The translations under genes and the position numbers were made by a program. Below the pieces are notes generated by a model, which saw nothing but the letters and a program-made list of their open reading frames with translations, was not told the origin of the DNA and ran no database searches. From Oscarella lobularis (lineage: Eukaryota; Porifera; Homoscleromorpha; Homosclerophorida; Oscarellidae): DNA of 64,000 nucleotides. Location: positions 1,980,325 to 2,044,324 of the forward strand of contig NC_089193.1 in assembly GCF_947507565.1 (NCBI RefSeq), written 5' to 3'. The number at the start of each line of letters is the position of its first letter. Position 1 is the stretch's first letter. Below are positions 11,601-25,119 of this stretch, piece after piece.

Positions 11601-14600
11601 ATCGCACTTCCCGTTTGTCGGATCGCAGATACCGTTCTCGCAGGTGCAATTGAACTCGCAATTTTTACCGTACGTATTGAATGGACACTGCTCGCACGAT
11701 TTGAAATCGTCGGCCAGACGAAATCCAGCCATAGGACACTCGCACATGATTCCTTCACCGGGCGGCAAATTAACGCACGATTGCTCACAACCGGCGCCGC
11801 CTCGGAAGCCGCACGGGTCGGCGAGCGCACATTCCGTCGGACGAGCGGGAATAGGAACAAAGTCCGGAAAGCATTTACAGACGGCTGTCATCCCGTTCTC
11901 CAATTCGCAGTAATGAGAACAGTTTGCCGTCAGGCAGGGATCCGGCACGCAGAGACTCGAATCCAACGGATCCTCGATGAATCCTTCGAAGCAATCGCAC
12001 TCAAATCGACCGTAGAAATTCGTGCAATTCTGCGCGCAACCGCCGTTTCCGACAGCGCACTCGTCGACGTCGCGACAGAGGAGACGATCGAAGGGATCGA
12101 TAGCTAATCCACTCGGACACGTGCACGTGAAATTTCCGTCTGTGTCGACGCACGTGTGCGAGCAGCTTCCGTTATTAATCGCGCATTCGTCGATGTTAAC
12201 GCAATCGCTTTGATTCGCCGCGGCGACTTCGTATCCAGCGCGACAGCTACAATGCACGGCACCGTTCACGTGACTGCAGATATGCGCACAACCGCCGTTG
12301 CCAGCGCCGCACAAATCCTTAGCAACGCACGTCATGAGATCGTCGGAGAGCTCCAAGTTCGTTGGACAATAGCACGTGTAGCTGCCGTTGTTATTGTGAC
12401 AAGAGTGACTGCATCCGCCATTCTTAACGGCACATTCATCCTTATCAATACACCGTGTTGTATCCATGGGATCGACGAAATATCCGGCGTGGCAACCGCA
12501 TAAATAACGGCCATACGTATTCGTACACGTCTGATCGCAACCCCCGCGATTCGGCTCCATGCATTCGTCTCGATCGACGCAACGCGAAGCGTCGTTCGGA
12601 TCCGGTTTGAATCCCTCGCGACAACGACACGCGTGACGTCCGTTCAAGTTCAAACAGTCGTGTTCGCAGAAACCGTTCATGACGCCGCATTCGTTGACGT
12701 CCGTGCAATTGTTTCCGGAGCCGGTGAATCCGGACGAACAGGCGCAAATAAAACCGCCGATTTCGTTGATGCAAATTTGCTGGCAGCCGCCGTTCGTCAC
12801 GTCGCATTCATTGACGTCAATACATCGTTTCGGATCGGTCGGATCCACGTGGAAACCGGGACGACAACCGCATGCAAATCCGCCCGCCGTATTGATGCAA
12901 ATTTGATCGCAATTCGATTGATTTGTCAGGCATTCGTTGACGTCGTCGCACTGGTGTCGATCGGTCGCGTTCACCGCGTAACCATCGCGACACTCGCATC
13001 GATAACCCGGTTGTTCGTTAACGCACGTGTGAGCGCAGCCTCCGTTGCTGAAGAAGCACTCGTTCTTGTCGATGCATTGGCTTGGATTGCGCGGATTGGG
13101 GAAGAATTCGTCGGTGCAGCGGCACTCGTAAGAGCCGTTCAGATTGACGCACTGCTGCTGACAATTTCCGTTATTAAACTGGCATTCATCTTGATCAACG
13201 CAACGAGTATCGTTGTCTGGATCGACGTCGTAACCGAGGAAACACTCGCAGAACGCCTGTCCAAACACATCGGTGCACAATTGCTCGCATCCGCCGTTAT
13301 TCACAGCACACGGCCCGGAAGGAACGACTTGGCACGTGACCCCGTCGGAGGCGAGACTTTTTCCAAACGTACATGAGCACAAAAACGTTCCCTGGCGATT
13401 CGTGCATCGTTCGTCGCACGGACCCGTTCCGTTGTTCGCCGCGCACTCATCAATGTCCTTACAACTCGAACCGTCGACTGGATCGAGCGTATATCCGGCT
13501 GGACAGCTGCAGCTAAACGAGCCCGGTAAGTTTGTACACGTTCCTTGACAGGGGCTCTGAAGCAAGCACTCGTCGATATCCTGACACGTAAATCCGAGTG
13601 GATCGAGTTGATAGCCACCCGGGCAATCGCACGAATAGGATCCCACGTTGTTGACGCACGTGTGGCTGCATTGGTGAGCGCCGTTCGTGCATTCGTTCAC
13701 GTCCTGGCCGCACGTGGGCCCGGAGAATCCCGATGGACACGAACACGCGCCGTCCGTGTGACGACAAATGCCGTTATTGACGCATACGCAGTCGAATCGG
13801 CAATTTTCGCCGTATTTTCCCATTGGACACGTTTGCTCGCAGTTCACCCCGATGAAGCCGGGACGGCACGTGCATTTTCCGTCCACGTGCGAGCACGTAG
13901 CGTTGTTTTGGCACGTACACTTCGACAGGCAATTCAAACCGTAAGTTCCCTGAGGACATTGCATGTCGCAGAACTGCCCCGTGTAACCGGGAAGGCAAGT
14001 GCACGTCCCGTCGACGTGATCGCACGTAGCGCCGTTCTGGCAAAGACACACTTTGCCGCAGTTGAGACCGTACGTTCCGCTGGGACAACGAATATCGCAA
14101 TCGTCGCCGGTGAACCCTGGCGTACACGTACACTCGCCCGTGACGGCGTTGCAAGCGCCGCCGTTCTGGCACGTGCAATCGAAAATGCAATCAGGGCCGT
14201 GTTTATCCGCTGGACAGGTTTCATTGCACGTGGCCCCAGTAAAACCTGCTGTACACGTGCAGGAGCCGTCAACGTGATCGCACGCGGCGCCGTTGAGGCA
14301 GACGCAAGGAAACGCGCAATCCTGACCAAATGTCCCGTTTGCACACTCGTCGTCGCATCGCACACCGCGATAACCCGGCGTGCAGATGCAGTCTCCCGTC
14401 ACGTGATGACAATCAGCGCCGTTGTCGCAGTCGCACGTTGAGCCGCAGTCGTCGCCGAATTTTCCAACGGGGCACTTTGCCTCGCAATTCTTTCCCGTAT
14501 ATCCGTCAGCGCAATCGCAGAAACCGTCCGTTTTTCGGCATTGGGCCCCGTTTACGCACGTGCAATTGTGTACGCAATAGATGCCGTACGTTCCTTCGGG

Positions 14601-17600
14601 GCACTCCGTTTCGCACGTATCGCCTTGGTAACCGGCCGTGCAAGTACAACTTCCGCCCACGTGGCTGCATGTGGCTCCGTTGAAACACGTGCAATTTTGC
14701 GCGCACGCGTCTCCGAACGTTCCCTCGAGACAACGCTGGTCACACAGCGCTCCAACGTAGCCTGGATCGCAGGTACAGCTTCCGTCCACGTGATCGCAGT
14801 CTCCATTCTGACATTGACAGTCATTTCCGCAGTTTTTCCCGTACTTTCCTTCTGGGCATTTTTCCGAGCACGTGACACCTTGGTAGCCGTCTGTACACGT
14901 GCAGGTTCCTGTGACGTGATCGCAAGCGGCGCCGTTTTGACAGAGACAATCTGTGGTACAATCTTGGCCAAATTTATCCGGAGGGCATTGCGTGTCGCAA
15001 ACTTTGCCGATCCATCCGGGGGCGCACGTGCAATTTCCGTTGTGGTGATCGCAATCGGCGCCGTTTTGACAGAGACACGTAGAGACGCAGTCTTTGCCGA
15101 AGAATCCGACGTCACACGGAGTGTCGCAATACTGTCCTTTATAACCCGGATCACAGTCACACGTGCCGTCAACGTGATGACATTGTCCCTGAACACACTT
15201 GCAGTCCATCGCGCAGTTGAGTCCGTATTTTCCCGCTGGACATTTCGCGTCGCAATCGCGACCCATCCAGCCTGCCGTACAGGTGCACGCCCCCGTCACG
15301 TGATGACAAGAAGCGCCGTTCTGGCACGTGCATACGGAACCGCAATTGGCGCCGTACGTTCCGTTGGGACATTGATTTTCGCAGAAAGTGCCTGTGTAAC
15401 CGGGCGTACATGTGCACGAGCCGTCCACGTGATCGCAAGCGGCGTTGTTTTGACACTGACATGTTTCAGAACAGTCTTGCCCATACGTTCCACTAGAACA
15501 CTGGGTATTGCAGATGGCTCCCGTATAACCAGGTGCACACGTGCACGCTCCTGTCACGTGATTGCACTTGGCTCCATTCTTGCACTGACACGGATTCTGA
15601 CAATCTTTTCCGAAGAAATTTGAGCTGCACTTGGCCTCGCAATTCGCGCCTGTGTAGCCATCCGGGCAATCGCAATCTCCGCTTTGATGATGACACGTTC
15701 CTCCGTTCTGACACGTGCACGTACTGCTACAATTTAAGCCAAAACTTCCGCTGCATTTTTGGTCGCACAACACTCCCGTATATCCGACGTCACACGTGCA
15801 GGATCCCGTCATAGCGTTGCAAGTGCCGTTAACGCACAAACAATCGTACGCGCAATTGGGACCGTAGTTTCCTTCAGCGCAGGGTTGATCGCAATTGACG
15901 CCCTCAAAGCCGGCATTGCAATAGCAAGAGCCGTTCTTCGAGTCGCATCTTCCGTTCACGCATGTGCACTCGTTCTCGCAATTTTGTCCGTAATGAGTCG
16001 AATTGCATGGCTGTCCGCAATCGGAGCCCTCGAAGCCCGGTACGCACGTGCATGAGCCGTCCACGTGGTCGCAAGTCGCGCCGTTTTTGCAGGTGCAGAT
16101 TTGCTGGCATTCGTCGCCGTACGTGCCGTCTGGGCACTCTTTCGAGCAGTCGACGTCCGTGTAGCCCGGCGCACAATCACAGTTACCGGTGACGTGATGA
16201 CAGTCGCCGTTATTGAGGCAGGAACACACTTGGTTGCAGTCCTGTCCGTACGTATTCAACGGACATTCTAATAGTAATAATAAAATGTATTTATTTATTT
16301 ATTAAATTATTTATTTTACCGTTTTCACAGAGGTTTCCGGTGTAGCCTGGAGCGCACGTACATTGACCATTCACGTGATTACACTGTGCCCCGTTTTGAC
16401 ACAGGCACGTTTCCCCACAGTCAGCCCCATACGTACCAGGAGGACACACTAGAATGAACATTGTCTAATTTTTCTTTACTTGAATAAGAGTCGTGGTGGG
16501 TCTTACTGTTTTCACACAAGGTGCCGTTGAATCCATCTTTGCACGCGCAACTGCCATCTTCGTGGTGGCAAGTAGCATCGTTTTGACACTGACATTTCGC
16601 CGTGCAATTCTGCCCATACGTTCCTTTAGGGCATTCTACAGAAACACAAAATTAAATAAATTAATCAACTAGATAATGAACGTACTCTGTGAGCAGTCGA
16701 CGCCTTGGAATCCCGGTGTGCATGTACAGAATCCGTCAACGTGATTACAATCAGCCTGGTTTTGACACTGACACGTCTGATTGCAATTCGTTCCATACGT
16801 AGAGAAGGGACACACTAAAAATAAGAAATAGACATTGATAAATGAAAGAGCTTCTATTTCTTACTCATTCCGCAGTCATTTCCTGTCCAGCCGGCCGTGC
16901 AGCGGCACGATCCCGTCACGTGATCGCAGACGGCGCCGTTTTTACAGTCGCACGTTTGAGCGCAGTTTAGGCCGAACGTTGGTGCCGGGCAAGACTGACT
17001 GCAATCATTTCCCGTCCATCCAGCGGTGCACGTGCACGTGCCGTCAACGTGACTGCAGGCGGCGCCGTTTTGGCATGTACACGGGCTCGTGCAATCCTGT
17101 CCAAAGAAACCGCTAGAGCACATGTCTTGGCAGAGATTTCCGACGTATCCTGGCTTGCACGTGCAATCGCCGTTCGTCTTGTCGCAATCTGCTCCATTCT
17201 GACATCCGCAAGGAGTCGTGCAGTCGCCATAGAAACCAGCAGGGCAAGGGTCCGAGCAATTGGCGTTCGTGTAGCCGGGAGCGCAGGTGCAAGTTCCCAG
17301 GACGTGATGGCACGTGGCACCGTTCTGACATGGACAGAGGAAAGCGCAGTCTTGCCCATAATGAAGGCTATCGCATCGATTTTGGCAATTTTGTCCGGTG
17401 TAGCCCGGCTTGCAGGCGCAACTTCCATCGACGTGATTACACGTGCCACCGTTTTGGCACGTGCAGGGATTAGCGCAGTCTTTTCCCCACGTGTTCATGC
17501 ACATTTGATCGCACCGGTCACCCGTGTAGCCCGGCTCGCAGTCACAAACTCCCGTCACGTGGTGACAGGAGAGAGAATGAACGCAGTCGCACACTTGGCC

Positions 17601-20600
17601 ACAATTGTCTCCATATCGATCTGGGGGACATTTTTGATTGCAGTCTTTGCCGATGTATCCGTCACTGCAGTCACAGTCACCGTCAACGGGATCACATATA
17701 CCATTTACGCATGTGCAGACACTAGAGCAATTCAGCCCATAGAGCGCAATAGGACAACCTAATAAAAACATTATTTATTAATGGACATATATTAGGAAAT
17801 ATATTTATCCTACCTTCACATGTTTTTCCGTTAGATCCCAATCGTTCTCCGACAGGACACGAACACGTGGCCGACGTTCCAGGACCTCCGCTTGAGCACG
17901 TGTCCGAGCAACCGCCATTATTGTCCAAACAAGGATCTGGAGCCAGCGTTGTCGGGGCAACGGGCGGCGGTGTAGTCGGCGGCGGAATGTCCAAAGTAAT
18001 ATAAAAAGAAACGCAGAATTGAATTGGCGTATTGCTCAACGTATCGCACGTCAAATTCAGCCGAATTAAATTGTCTTCGACCTCGCGCCACGATCTCAAA
18101 TCGCCGACATTGTGACCTCGTAAATTGTTCGCACTGGCGACAATGATATCGTTAGGAACTTCGACCCAAGCGCAAGAACCGGTTTGATATTCGGCTCCCG
18201 TTGCCACGCAACCGCGAACGTCTTGTCCGTTGAATGTAAGGACATTCGACGCCAGATTCAAGAACCCGTTCTCGCGAAGTGGCATGCGGAACGTCGGAAC
18301 GTCGCTGATGCCGCTAAATCCGCCGCCGCCGCCCGTACATCCGCCGAAGCAAACGCGCGGAGTTGGAGGCGGTGGCGTGGGAAGGGGCTCACATGTTCGG
18401 CCGTCCGGTTGGAGTTGATATCCATCGGAGCACATGCACACGTAGGAATCGCCGCTCGGTTTGCACGCGTGACTACAGCCGCCTCCATTCGTAAGGCAAC
18501 CACGGAAACCTGATAAAAATAAATAGAATTTTCGATTAAATAATCATAATTTTTTATTTGCCTTTTTCTGGTTGGCGGAGAGGATGTACGACTTCTATTG
18601 CGGCTAGTGATTTGAAACCACCTGAAATTCTGACGTCATTTCTTGGTGCAGTGACCCGTTTGGGCGTTCGACGAAGGATGTTGAGTCTCTTGTCTGTCCA
18701 CCAGACGTATTCTTCAAATTGAGTCAGTCCACCTACTTCGCCCACTTCGTTTGTTCCATTGCGAAGTAGCTACAAACACCAACACGTGACCACCTCAATA
18801 AAATAAATAAATAACCCTTACTTGAATATCTGATCCGTTCAAATTTGCCACCCATATAGAATTGGTGCCAATGTCGCCCCAGTATAATTTATTCTCTATG
18901 AAATCGATTGTTAGAGCGGATGGTTCCTTGAGATTTTTCGCTGGAAACTCCTTCACGTTCTTCCCGTCGAGATCCGCGACGTAGATACCCGGATTGCTGC
19001 CCGTCACCGTAAAGAAAAGCTTTTTCAAATACGGATCGACTGCGATTCCTGTTGGATTTCCGGATCGCGAAGGCACCGACCAATCGACGATTATTTCCGG
19101 GTTTGTTTTATCCAGATTGACTCGCATGATTTTATCCAATGAAGCGTCGGTCCAATACGTTTTATTTTCCACCCAATCCACGGCAATGGCTTGGGGATTC
19201 AATACGTATTTTCCATTGGATACGAATACTTGTTTATTTAGAGATGCCGGCGGTAAATTGCCGTCGTAGAGAAATCGCGTTGAAATCGAGGAGGAGAATT
19301 GGGATCCGTAGAACATTTTACCCTTGTTGTAGTGCATGGCGAAAGTTTGGCTGTTTAGGAGGGGACGCGCGACGAAATGGTAGCCTGTGCCGTCGAAATT
19401 GATGCGACGACTGTCCAAGCCGAGTGTGAAAACGAGATACGGTTGTGAGCCCTTTGCGCGGCACGATTTCCCGTTTTCCAATCGGAAGTTATCGTGGCAG
19501 AGGCAATGGAAGGAATTTCCGCTGGGCGCCGTCACGCAAACTTGATCGCAACCCCCATTATTAATAGGACAACCTTAATTAAATAGAATTTTTTATTGAT
19601 TTTTTTCTTATGTTTTTTGAGTAGTACCTTCGCATGTTTTGACGTCTTTTCCAAGGTTTGTATTCGGTGGACAAGAGCATCTGAAGCTGCCAATGGTATT
19701 GGTGCAATAATGACTGCAACCGGATGTCCCAGTTGCACACTCATCAATTTCTGTGCAGTCTTTTCCATTGGATGACATGTTGAATCCGGGTGGACACGAG
19801 CACTGGTACCCAGATGCCAAGGGCGTACATAAATGGCTACAACCCCCATTACCCGGCCCACAATCCTGAAGCTCTGTGTGAGAAAAAATTAGACAATCAA
19901 AGCAGGGTTCCTTGAGAAATAAAACGGTCTTACTTGTACACGTTTTTCTATCTGAATTCAATCGATATCCCAAGTAGCAATCGCAGTAGAAGCTTCCCAC
20001 GGTGTTAACGCATACCTGTTGACATCCGCCTTTTCCCACAGCGCATTCGTCTTTCTCCGGCTCTTTTAGCGGCTGTCGCAACGCGTGAACGACATGCAAA
20101 TCGTAGGGACGATTGTACTGGCCACGAATCGTCACACGATCAAGTCCTGTGTACTTATTTCCTCGATTTAGATAAGCGTTGTCATTGTCAGTCCAGAAGA
20201 CGTGTTGCTCGAATTCGGACAAGGCTAGCGGATTGTGACTCCCGCCGACCGTCTTCTCATCACTCCCGTCAAAATCCATAGACATTATTTTCTTATTATC
20301 GGCGTAGAAAAGACGTCGATCCACGTGATCGATGACGAGCGCAAACGGATGTTTGAGACCGTTTTGTTTAATGGCGCGTCGATTCGAACCGTCGGCGAGA
20401 TCGGCGCGTTCGATCGTCGCCGCGCCCGATTTGACGTCAACCCAGTACACGTACCCGGATATCGGATCCACGGTTATTGCTCCCGGAGTTAGGGACCCCA
20501 AAGAGAGAAACGTACCCGGATGCGATCCGTCAACATCGACTTGCATAATTGCTTTTTTATCTGAGTCTGTGTAATAGATGATTCGAGATAGCCAATCGAT

Positions 20601-23600
20601 TGATATGCTTTCGGCTCCTTTGACGTTGGAGAGGATGAGCGTTGTGCTGTCTTTCTCCGAGCCGTCGAGTTTGGCGCGACGAATTTCATTGGCTTTTTTG
20701 TCGATGAAGTAAGCGTAGCCTTCCGAGTGGAGGAAATCGACGGCTGTCGCGTTTTGGAGGCTCGCTGCGACGACGATTTTGTTTGTTCCTTCGAGATCGA
20801 TTCGGAGGACGTTGGTGCTGTTGACGAAGAGGGCGTAGGGCTTGTCGCCTTTCGCTTTGCATGACCATTTGTCTGATTGGAGAGTGTAGTTGGCGAGGCA
20901 TGCGCAGTGATAGCTGCCTGGCGTGTTTGTACACACTTGGCCACAGACGCCCAGACCCTCGTCACATTCATCAATATCTAAAGAAATTTGTAAAATAAAA
21001 ATATCTTATATATATTTATTTATTTACCTATTTCGCATTGGCTTCCCGTGAATCCCGTTGCACAGCTACATACGACTGGAAGCGATCCAACGCACGTGCC
21101 CCCGTTCTTGCACGGGCACTGGGTAAGACAGCTCGATCCGAAGAAACCAAACGGGCAAGCTGCAGGGATAAATATCTATTAATTATTATTTTTTTTAATG
21201 TTTGGCTTGCCTTTGTCGCAGAGGCTTCCGGTGTATCCAACAGGGCAAACGCACGATCCGTTGCTTCTGCATGTGCCTCCATTGAGACACGGACACTGTA
21301 GGCAACGGGGCCCATACGTTCCACTAGGACAAGCTAGAAGAAAATAATTAAATAATTAATTTTTATTATCTATGTATTGTACCTCTTTCGCAGTTGTATC
21401 CCGAATATCCAGGCTTGCAAGTGCAAGTTCCCGTGGACTGGTCACACTTTGCTGTCTTTGATCGCGACCTACACTTGCAGTTCTGCGCACAGTCGACCCC
21501 ATACTTATCCGTTCCACAGACTAAAAAGAAAATAGAGATGTCGCATTTTAAAAAAATATATATTTCTATTGAATACTTTGTGAGCAATCGTCGCCGGTGT
21601 AGCCAGGCGGACAGATACACTTTTGTTTTCCACTCTTACCAACGGGACTACACGTGGCGCCGTTCTTGCAAGTACACACTTTGCACGAGCCACCGGACTC
21701 AAAGAATCCAGCAGAACAAGCTAAAAGGAACGTCCACTTCAAGAAGATATCAATATTTTAATCCAATACCTGGATTGACATTTTGCTTGAGAGCATGATA
21801 CGCTTTGATATCGTTAACCCCAAAATTCTTCAGCGTTTTGGGGCCCTGCTTTGTAGCCAACCCTGTGAATTTATCCAATTGATAAATTTTGTCACGAGAC
21901 CCGTCAACAATGTATAGATATTTTTCAAAGACTGTTAGAGCTGTGAGATCGTTGGTGAGGACAGTGATTGTCGTTCTTCCCGTCCCGTCTAAGTTCACTC
22001 GCTCAATTTGCGCATTGGAGCCAAAGTACAAACGATTTAAATCGACGTCAATGCTCATGCTGACGATAGACGCCGCGTTGCTAACGAAGACTTTGCGATT
22101 TCCGCCTGATAAATTGGACATCCAAATAGCATTCGAAACAGAATAATAAAGAAAACTAGAAAAAATTAAATAATGATTAAGTATTGATTTGAATAATTAG
22201 ATACCTGTTGAGTGGATCCACGACTATAGCATAAGGGCTTGTGAGTCCCGTAATAATTGTTGCTACTCCAGATCCATCCGTGGCACTTGCTTGAAGTATG
22301 GAACCCTTGCTACTATCTGTCCAATAGACTTTATCATTGATCCAGTCTGTGGCTATTCCTTTCACTGTGTCAACGCCTAATTTTGAGTCAATAAGTGTGG
22401 TTCGTTTCAAAGTTCTCCCAAAAACCGATGAATGATCAATATCTCCTGAATCAGCCCATGCCATTTCGTCTCGATGATGAATATAATCCATGAAAGTCGC
22501 CTTGCTTGATCCCCTTGCTTTGCTAACGTAGGAGAGTGAAGTGAAGCTCGTTTTTATCTTATAGATGTCTTTGTCTGAAGATATGAGAAGCCAAGACGTT
22601 GTCGTCGTTCTGCACGCCGAATCAGATGAACTCCAAGTGTAGCCAGTTCGGCAACGACACTCGTAGCCTCCGTAATAATTCACGCATATCTGATCGCATT
22701 GATCCGGATTATCGCACTCATTTAAATCTAAAATTACGATTGATTAAATAAATCAATAATTTTGTTATTGTGTGTACCTTCGCATGTAAATGAGTTGTCG
22801 CTCAATTTGAAACCGCTTGGGCATCCGCATACGTAAGAGGCGGGTGTGTCCACGCACGTGTCACTGCATCCGCCGTTTCTGTCGCTACATTCGTCCACGC
22901 CCACCGACGGTTGCCGTGACGGGTCATAGACGGTAATCGCGCTAAGTCCTGAAGCGAGTCCCGTCAGAGAAATTGCCTTGGCAACGGATGATGAAGCGCT
23001 TGTAGCAATTCCTCTCACGCCATCTCCATTCGTGTCGATCCACACGACGTTGGATTCGTGAAGAGCGAGGTCTCCTGGTATTCCAATAGAAGAAAACAGA
23101 TCCTATGTAGAAAAAAATTGCATGAAAGAGAAGGAGGGGGCCCGTGTTAGTCCAACCGTTTCTATTTTGCTCGTGGTGAGAGAAAACCTCACGATGCCAC
23201 CGTTATCGGGATCGGTCCAATAAAGAAAACCGCCCGTGTAATCGTACGTCAGTCCAGCGGGACGAGACAGGCTTCCCTGGACCACAGTTGACACCGAAGA
23301 AACTGTTGGGGACTTTCCGCTCGATTGCTCCGTGACTGTGAGCGATTTGATGCGAACTGTCGAGTCCCATTCGACCCAGTAGACTATGCTAATGCGCACC
23401 GATTCGAATTTGAAGGAAGGGGAGAAAGGGGGCCCCACTTACGTTTTCGTGCTGCTGATCGTCGGATCGAGCGTGATAGAGTAGCCTTTTTTGATTGAAT
23501 ACAACGTCTCGACTTTGGAACCGTCGTAGTTGCTTCGTTCGAGCTTATTCGTGTCGCTGTTCGTCCAGTAGATCTTTTTCTTGATCCAATCGACGGCACA

Positions 23601-24765
23601 GCCCTGCGGCTTGAAATTGTTGCCAGATCGAACCGTTTTCTCGCCGTTATTAGCGAGCTGATACGCTAAAACGAAACGAGGGATCGTTCAGTTGTGCAAT
23701 CTCCGGTCACATGTGGGCCGCACCTGCAGACTTGATCGTATCAGTTTGGTTATTGCAGTAGAAAACCTCTTGTGAGGCGGCGTCGAAATCGACGGAAACG
23801 ACACCGTTTGAGCCGCTACGTGACTGAGTCACGGCGCCATTGGTGACGTCGAAGCATTGTAGCTTGGAGGCACTGGCAACCAAATAGCAGCGATCGGCTG
23901 AGAACACAAACAGATCCTATATAAACGACAACACGCGTTGCTTTTGTTTTGTGTACAGTACCAGGTAGCGAAGCGCAGGATGAGTTATAATAGACATGAT
24001 TGTAGGTGCAGGGCGTCGAGCAATGATCAGCCTACGTCGATGATAAATTCCAGGCATTATTTCTCTATTGCGTTTCGTCCACTTTTCTTACCAAAATCCG
24101 ATGATGTAATTGACCTTTGACGATATAGCGGGCATTAGAGCCCGTCCAGCCCCACCAACACAAACAGCGACCGGACTCCTTCTGGCACTCACCGGCCGCG
24201 TGGTAGATACTCGCACCGCAGCGCGGATCACATGCTAAAGGGGAAGGGGGAGAAATGGGGAGACAGTATGAGGGAGGGCCGCGCCAGTCTAAACCGACCA
24301 TATGGTCACCGCGGCGGGCTCCACTAAACGGATTTGGAAAAGGAAAGGGGGGAATAAGAGAAGCTATATGGAAATACAAGCAAAGACGTTGTGGAGATTC
24401 TCGCGGTATACACGCCTCAGATTATGAGATATCGCCTCCGTGAAGAGTCACGACGTGGCGAAAGGCGTTCACAGTACAATAAGAGCTCACAAATGCCCTT
24501 TCCCAACAAGACCCATCCCTTACGAAAACATGCAGTTCTGCTTGAACTGCTTATCAGTCTCTTCAAAGCCCAGCCCAACTCCCGGAGCTGTCAACGTACC
24601 TTGAGATTGACGTTTCGTTCGTCCACCAGCGTCCGTTTCTAAAGGAAAAAAAAAGGAAGAGGTGGGTGGTCCGTTCTTTCTGTCTACGCCGCGCTTTCTA
24701 CCTCGAGGCGCGATGAGGAAAAGAAGGAGAAGACACGCTCCGGATAAGCGCGCGATGGCCAGCAT
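7898..24765 (-). CDS. Giant LRP-like / multiple-EGF single-pass receptor
   Basis: One minus-strand gene of about 17 kb that I read as a type I endocytic or adhesion receptor. From the N-terminus: a signal-peptide exon, a short Cys-rich region, four LRP-type YWTD beta-propellers separated by EGF modules, a unique domain with Pro/Thr linkers, a very long array of EGF modules (many of the MEGF/laminin type, about fifteen calcium-binding), one membrane helix, and a ~200-residue tail. Exons are mostly phase 1, one EGF each, apart from one uninterrupted ~4.7-kb exon. Four propellers recall LRP4/5/6-type receptors, while the long C(x)nYGxxC EGF array and NPxY tail recall MEGF10/Draper/CED-1. No known single family joins both. 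It could be two adjacent genes, but I see no internal signal peptide, membrane helix or intergenic gap. Confidence 0.78.
11519..16271 (-). CDS. Uninterrupted EGF mega-exon of the giant receptor
   Basis: One open exon of about 1580 codons. The 5' half is a run of ~42-residue laminin/MEGF-type EGF modules with the spacing CPxGTYGxxC, CxCxNGAxCDHVxGxCxC, PGYxGxxC. About residue 840 it changes to calcium-binding EGFs (DVNEC, DIDEC, DKDEC, DRDEC starts, with NGGC and G(F/Y)xC), then returns to a laminin-type module. An intronless block of this length contrasts with single-EGF exons on both sides, and suggests expansion by internal tandem duplication. Confidence 0.85.
17820..18360 (-). other. Unique central domain with Pro/Thr linkers in the giant receptor
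   Basis: About 130 residues between two EGF modules. It reads [18 protein letters not shown], then [21 protein letters not shown] and [20 protein letters not shown], flanked by TPPPPTPR and [13 protein letters not shown] linkers. I do not recognise the fold. Four cysteines suggest disulphides. It separates the propeller half from the EGF-array half. Confidence 0.55.
18560..19535 (-). other. YWTD beta-propeller 4 of the giant receptor
   Basis: Shows [61 protein letters not shown], then in the next exon [24 protein letters not shown] closing strand precedes the next EGF, as in LRP propellers. Confidence 0.75.
20070..20860 (-). other. YWTD beta-propeller 3 of the giant receptor
   Basis: Sits in a single long exon. 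It shows [33 protein letters not shown], and [17 protein letters not shown], and ends in an EGF with [14 protein letters not shown]. The preceding EGF ([16 protein letters not shown]) is of the calcium-binding type. Confidence 0.78.
21770..22600 (-). other. YWTD beta-propeller 2 of the giant receptor
   Basis: Contains [14 protein letters not shown] near 22330, [10 protein letters not shown] near 22220 and [19 protein letters not shown] near 22020. It follows an EGF ([13 protein letters not shown]) and is followed by three laminin-like EGF modules (about 21040-21725). Confidence 0.72.
22900..23910 (-). other. YWTD beta-propeller 1 plus EGF of the giant receptor
   Basis: Repeats include a [19 protein letters not shown] segment near 23560, YWVEWD near 23380 and [13 protein letters not shown] near 23220. 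These are the LDL-receptor class B signature. The propeller closes with an EGF module starting [14 protein letters not shown] near 22880. Confidence 0.75.
24702..24765 (-). CDS. Signal-peptide exon of the giant receptor
   Basis: ATG at 24765 opens [20 protein letters not shown], a clean signal peptide, and a GT donor follows at 24701. The next exon (about 24600-24640) reads [13 protein letters not shown] in frame, placing an RTKR furin-like site just after the signal peptide. Two further short exons (about 24110-24235 and 23930-24015) carry paired cysteines ([22 protein letters not shown]) of no domain I recognise. Confidence 0.65.
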
Positions 24766-24769
24766 CGCG

Positions 24770-25115
24770 CAGAAACAAAATTCTCTACTCTTTGTCGCTC
24801 TTTGCCTGTATCCGACCGTACCAGTCAACGATCGTGAGAAGAGTGCATAAAATTATGCAACCGCGTCATGAGATGTACCCTGCTCACGAGATGAGTGACC
24901 TATTTTTAACCGGAACCAAGGAACGGACAAACATGCGGCGTCTCCAGGAAGTACAAGGCGATATTCCGTATTAGGTCAAGCCGCGACCACCGGAGGTCGG
25001 TGGGCGAGCCCAGCCACCGCCCGGAACTAAGAATAGATTTTGCGGTGGAGGTCGGACCCCCTATGGGCGAATATCGATTGTACATTGAATAAATCAATAC
25101 CGTAACTCAAGAAAT
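24770..25115. other. Intergenic stretch, nothing recognised
   Basis: Between the start of the giant receptor and the 3' end of the DENND5-like gene. No domain-bearing open frame and no tRNA or snRNA signature were found. A GC-rich segment (about 24960-25060) could form local stems. Confidence 0.4.
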
Positions 25116-25119
25116 CCTT

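Noticed and set aside
11009-15623. Long plus-strand frames opposite the EGF array
   Set aside because: They are antisense shadows of the Cys-rich EGF codons and have no independent evidence.
24830-25090. Small structured RNA upstream of the receptor
   Set aside because: Checked for U1, U2, 5S and tRNA signatures without a match.
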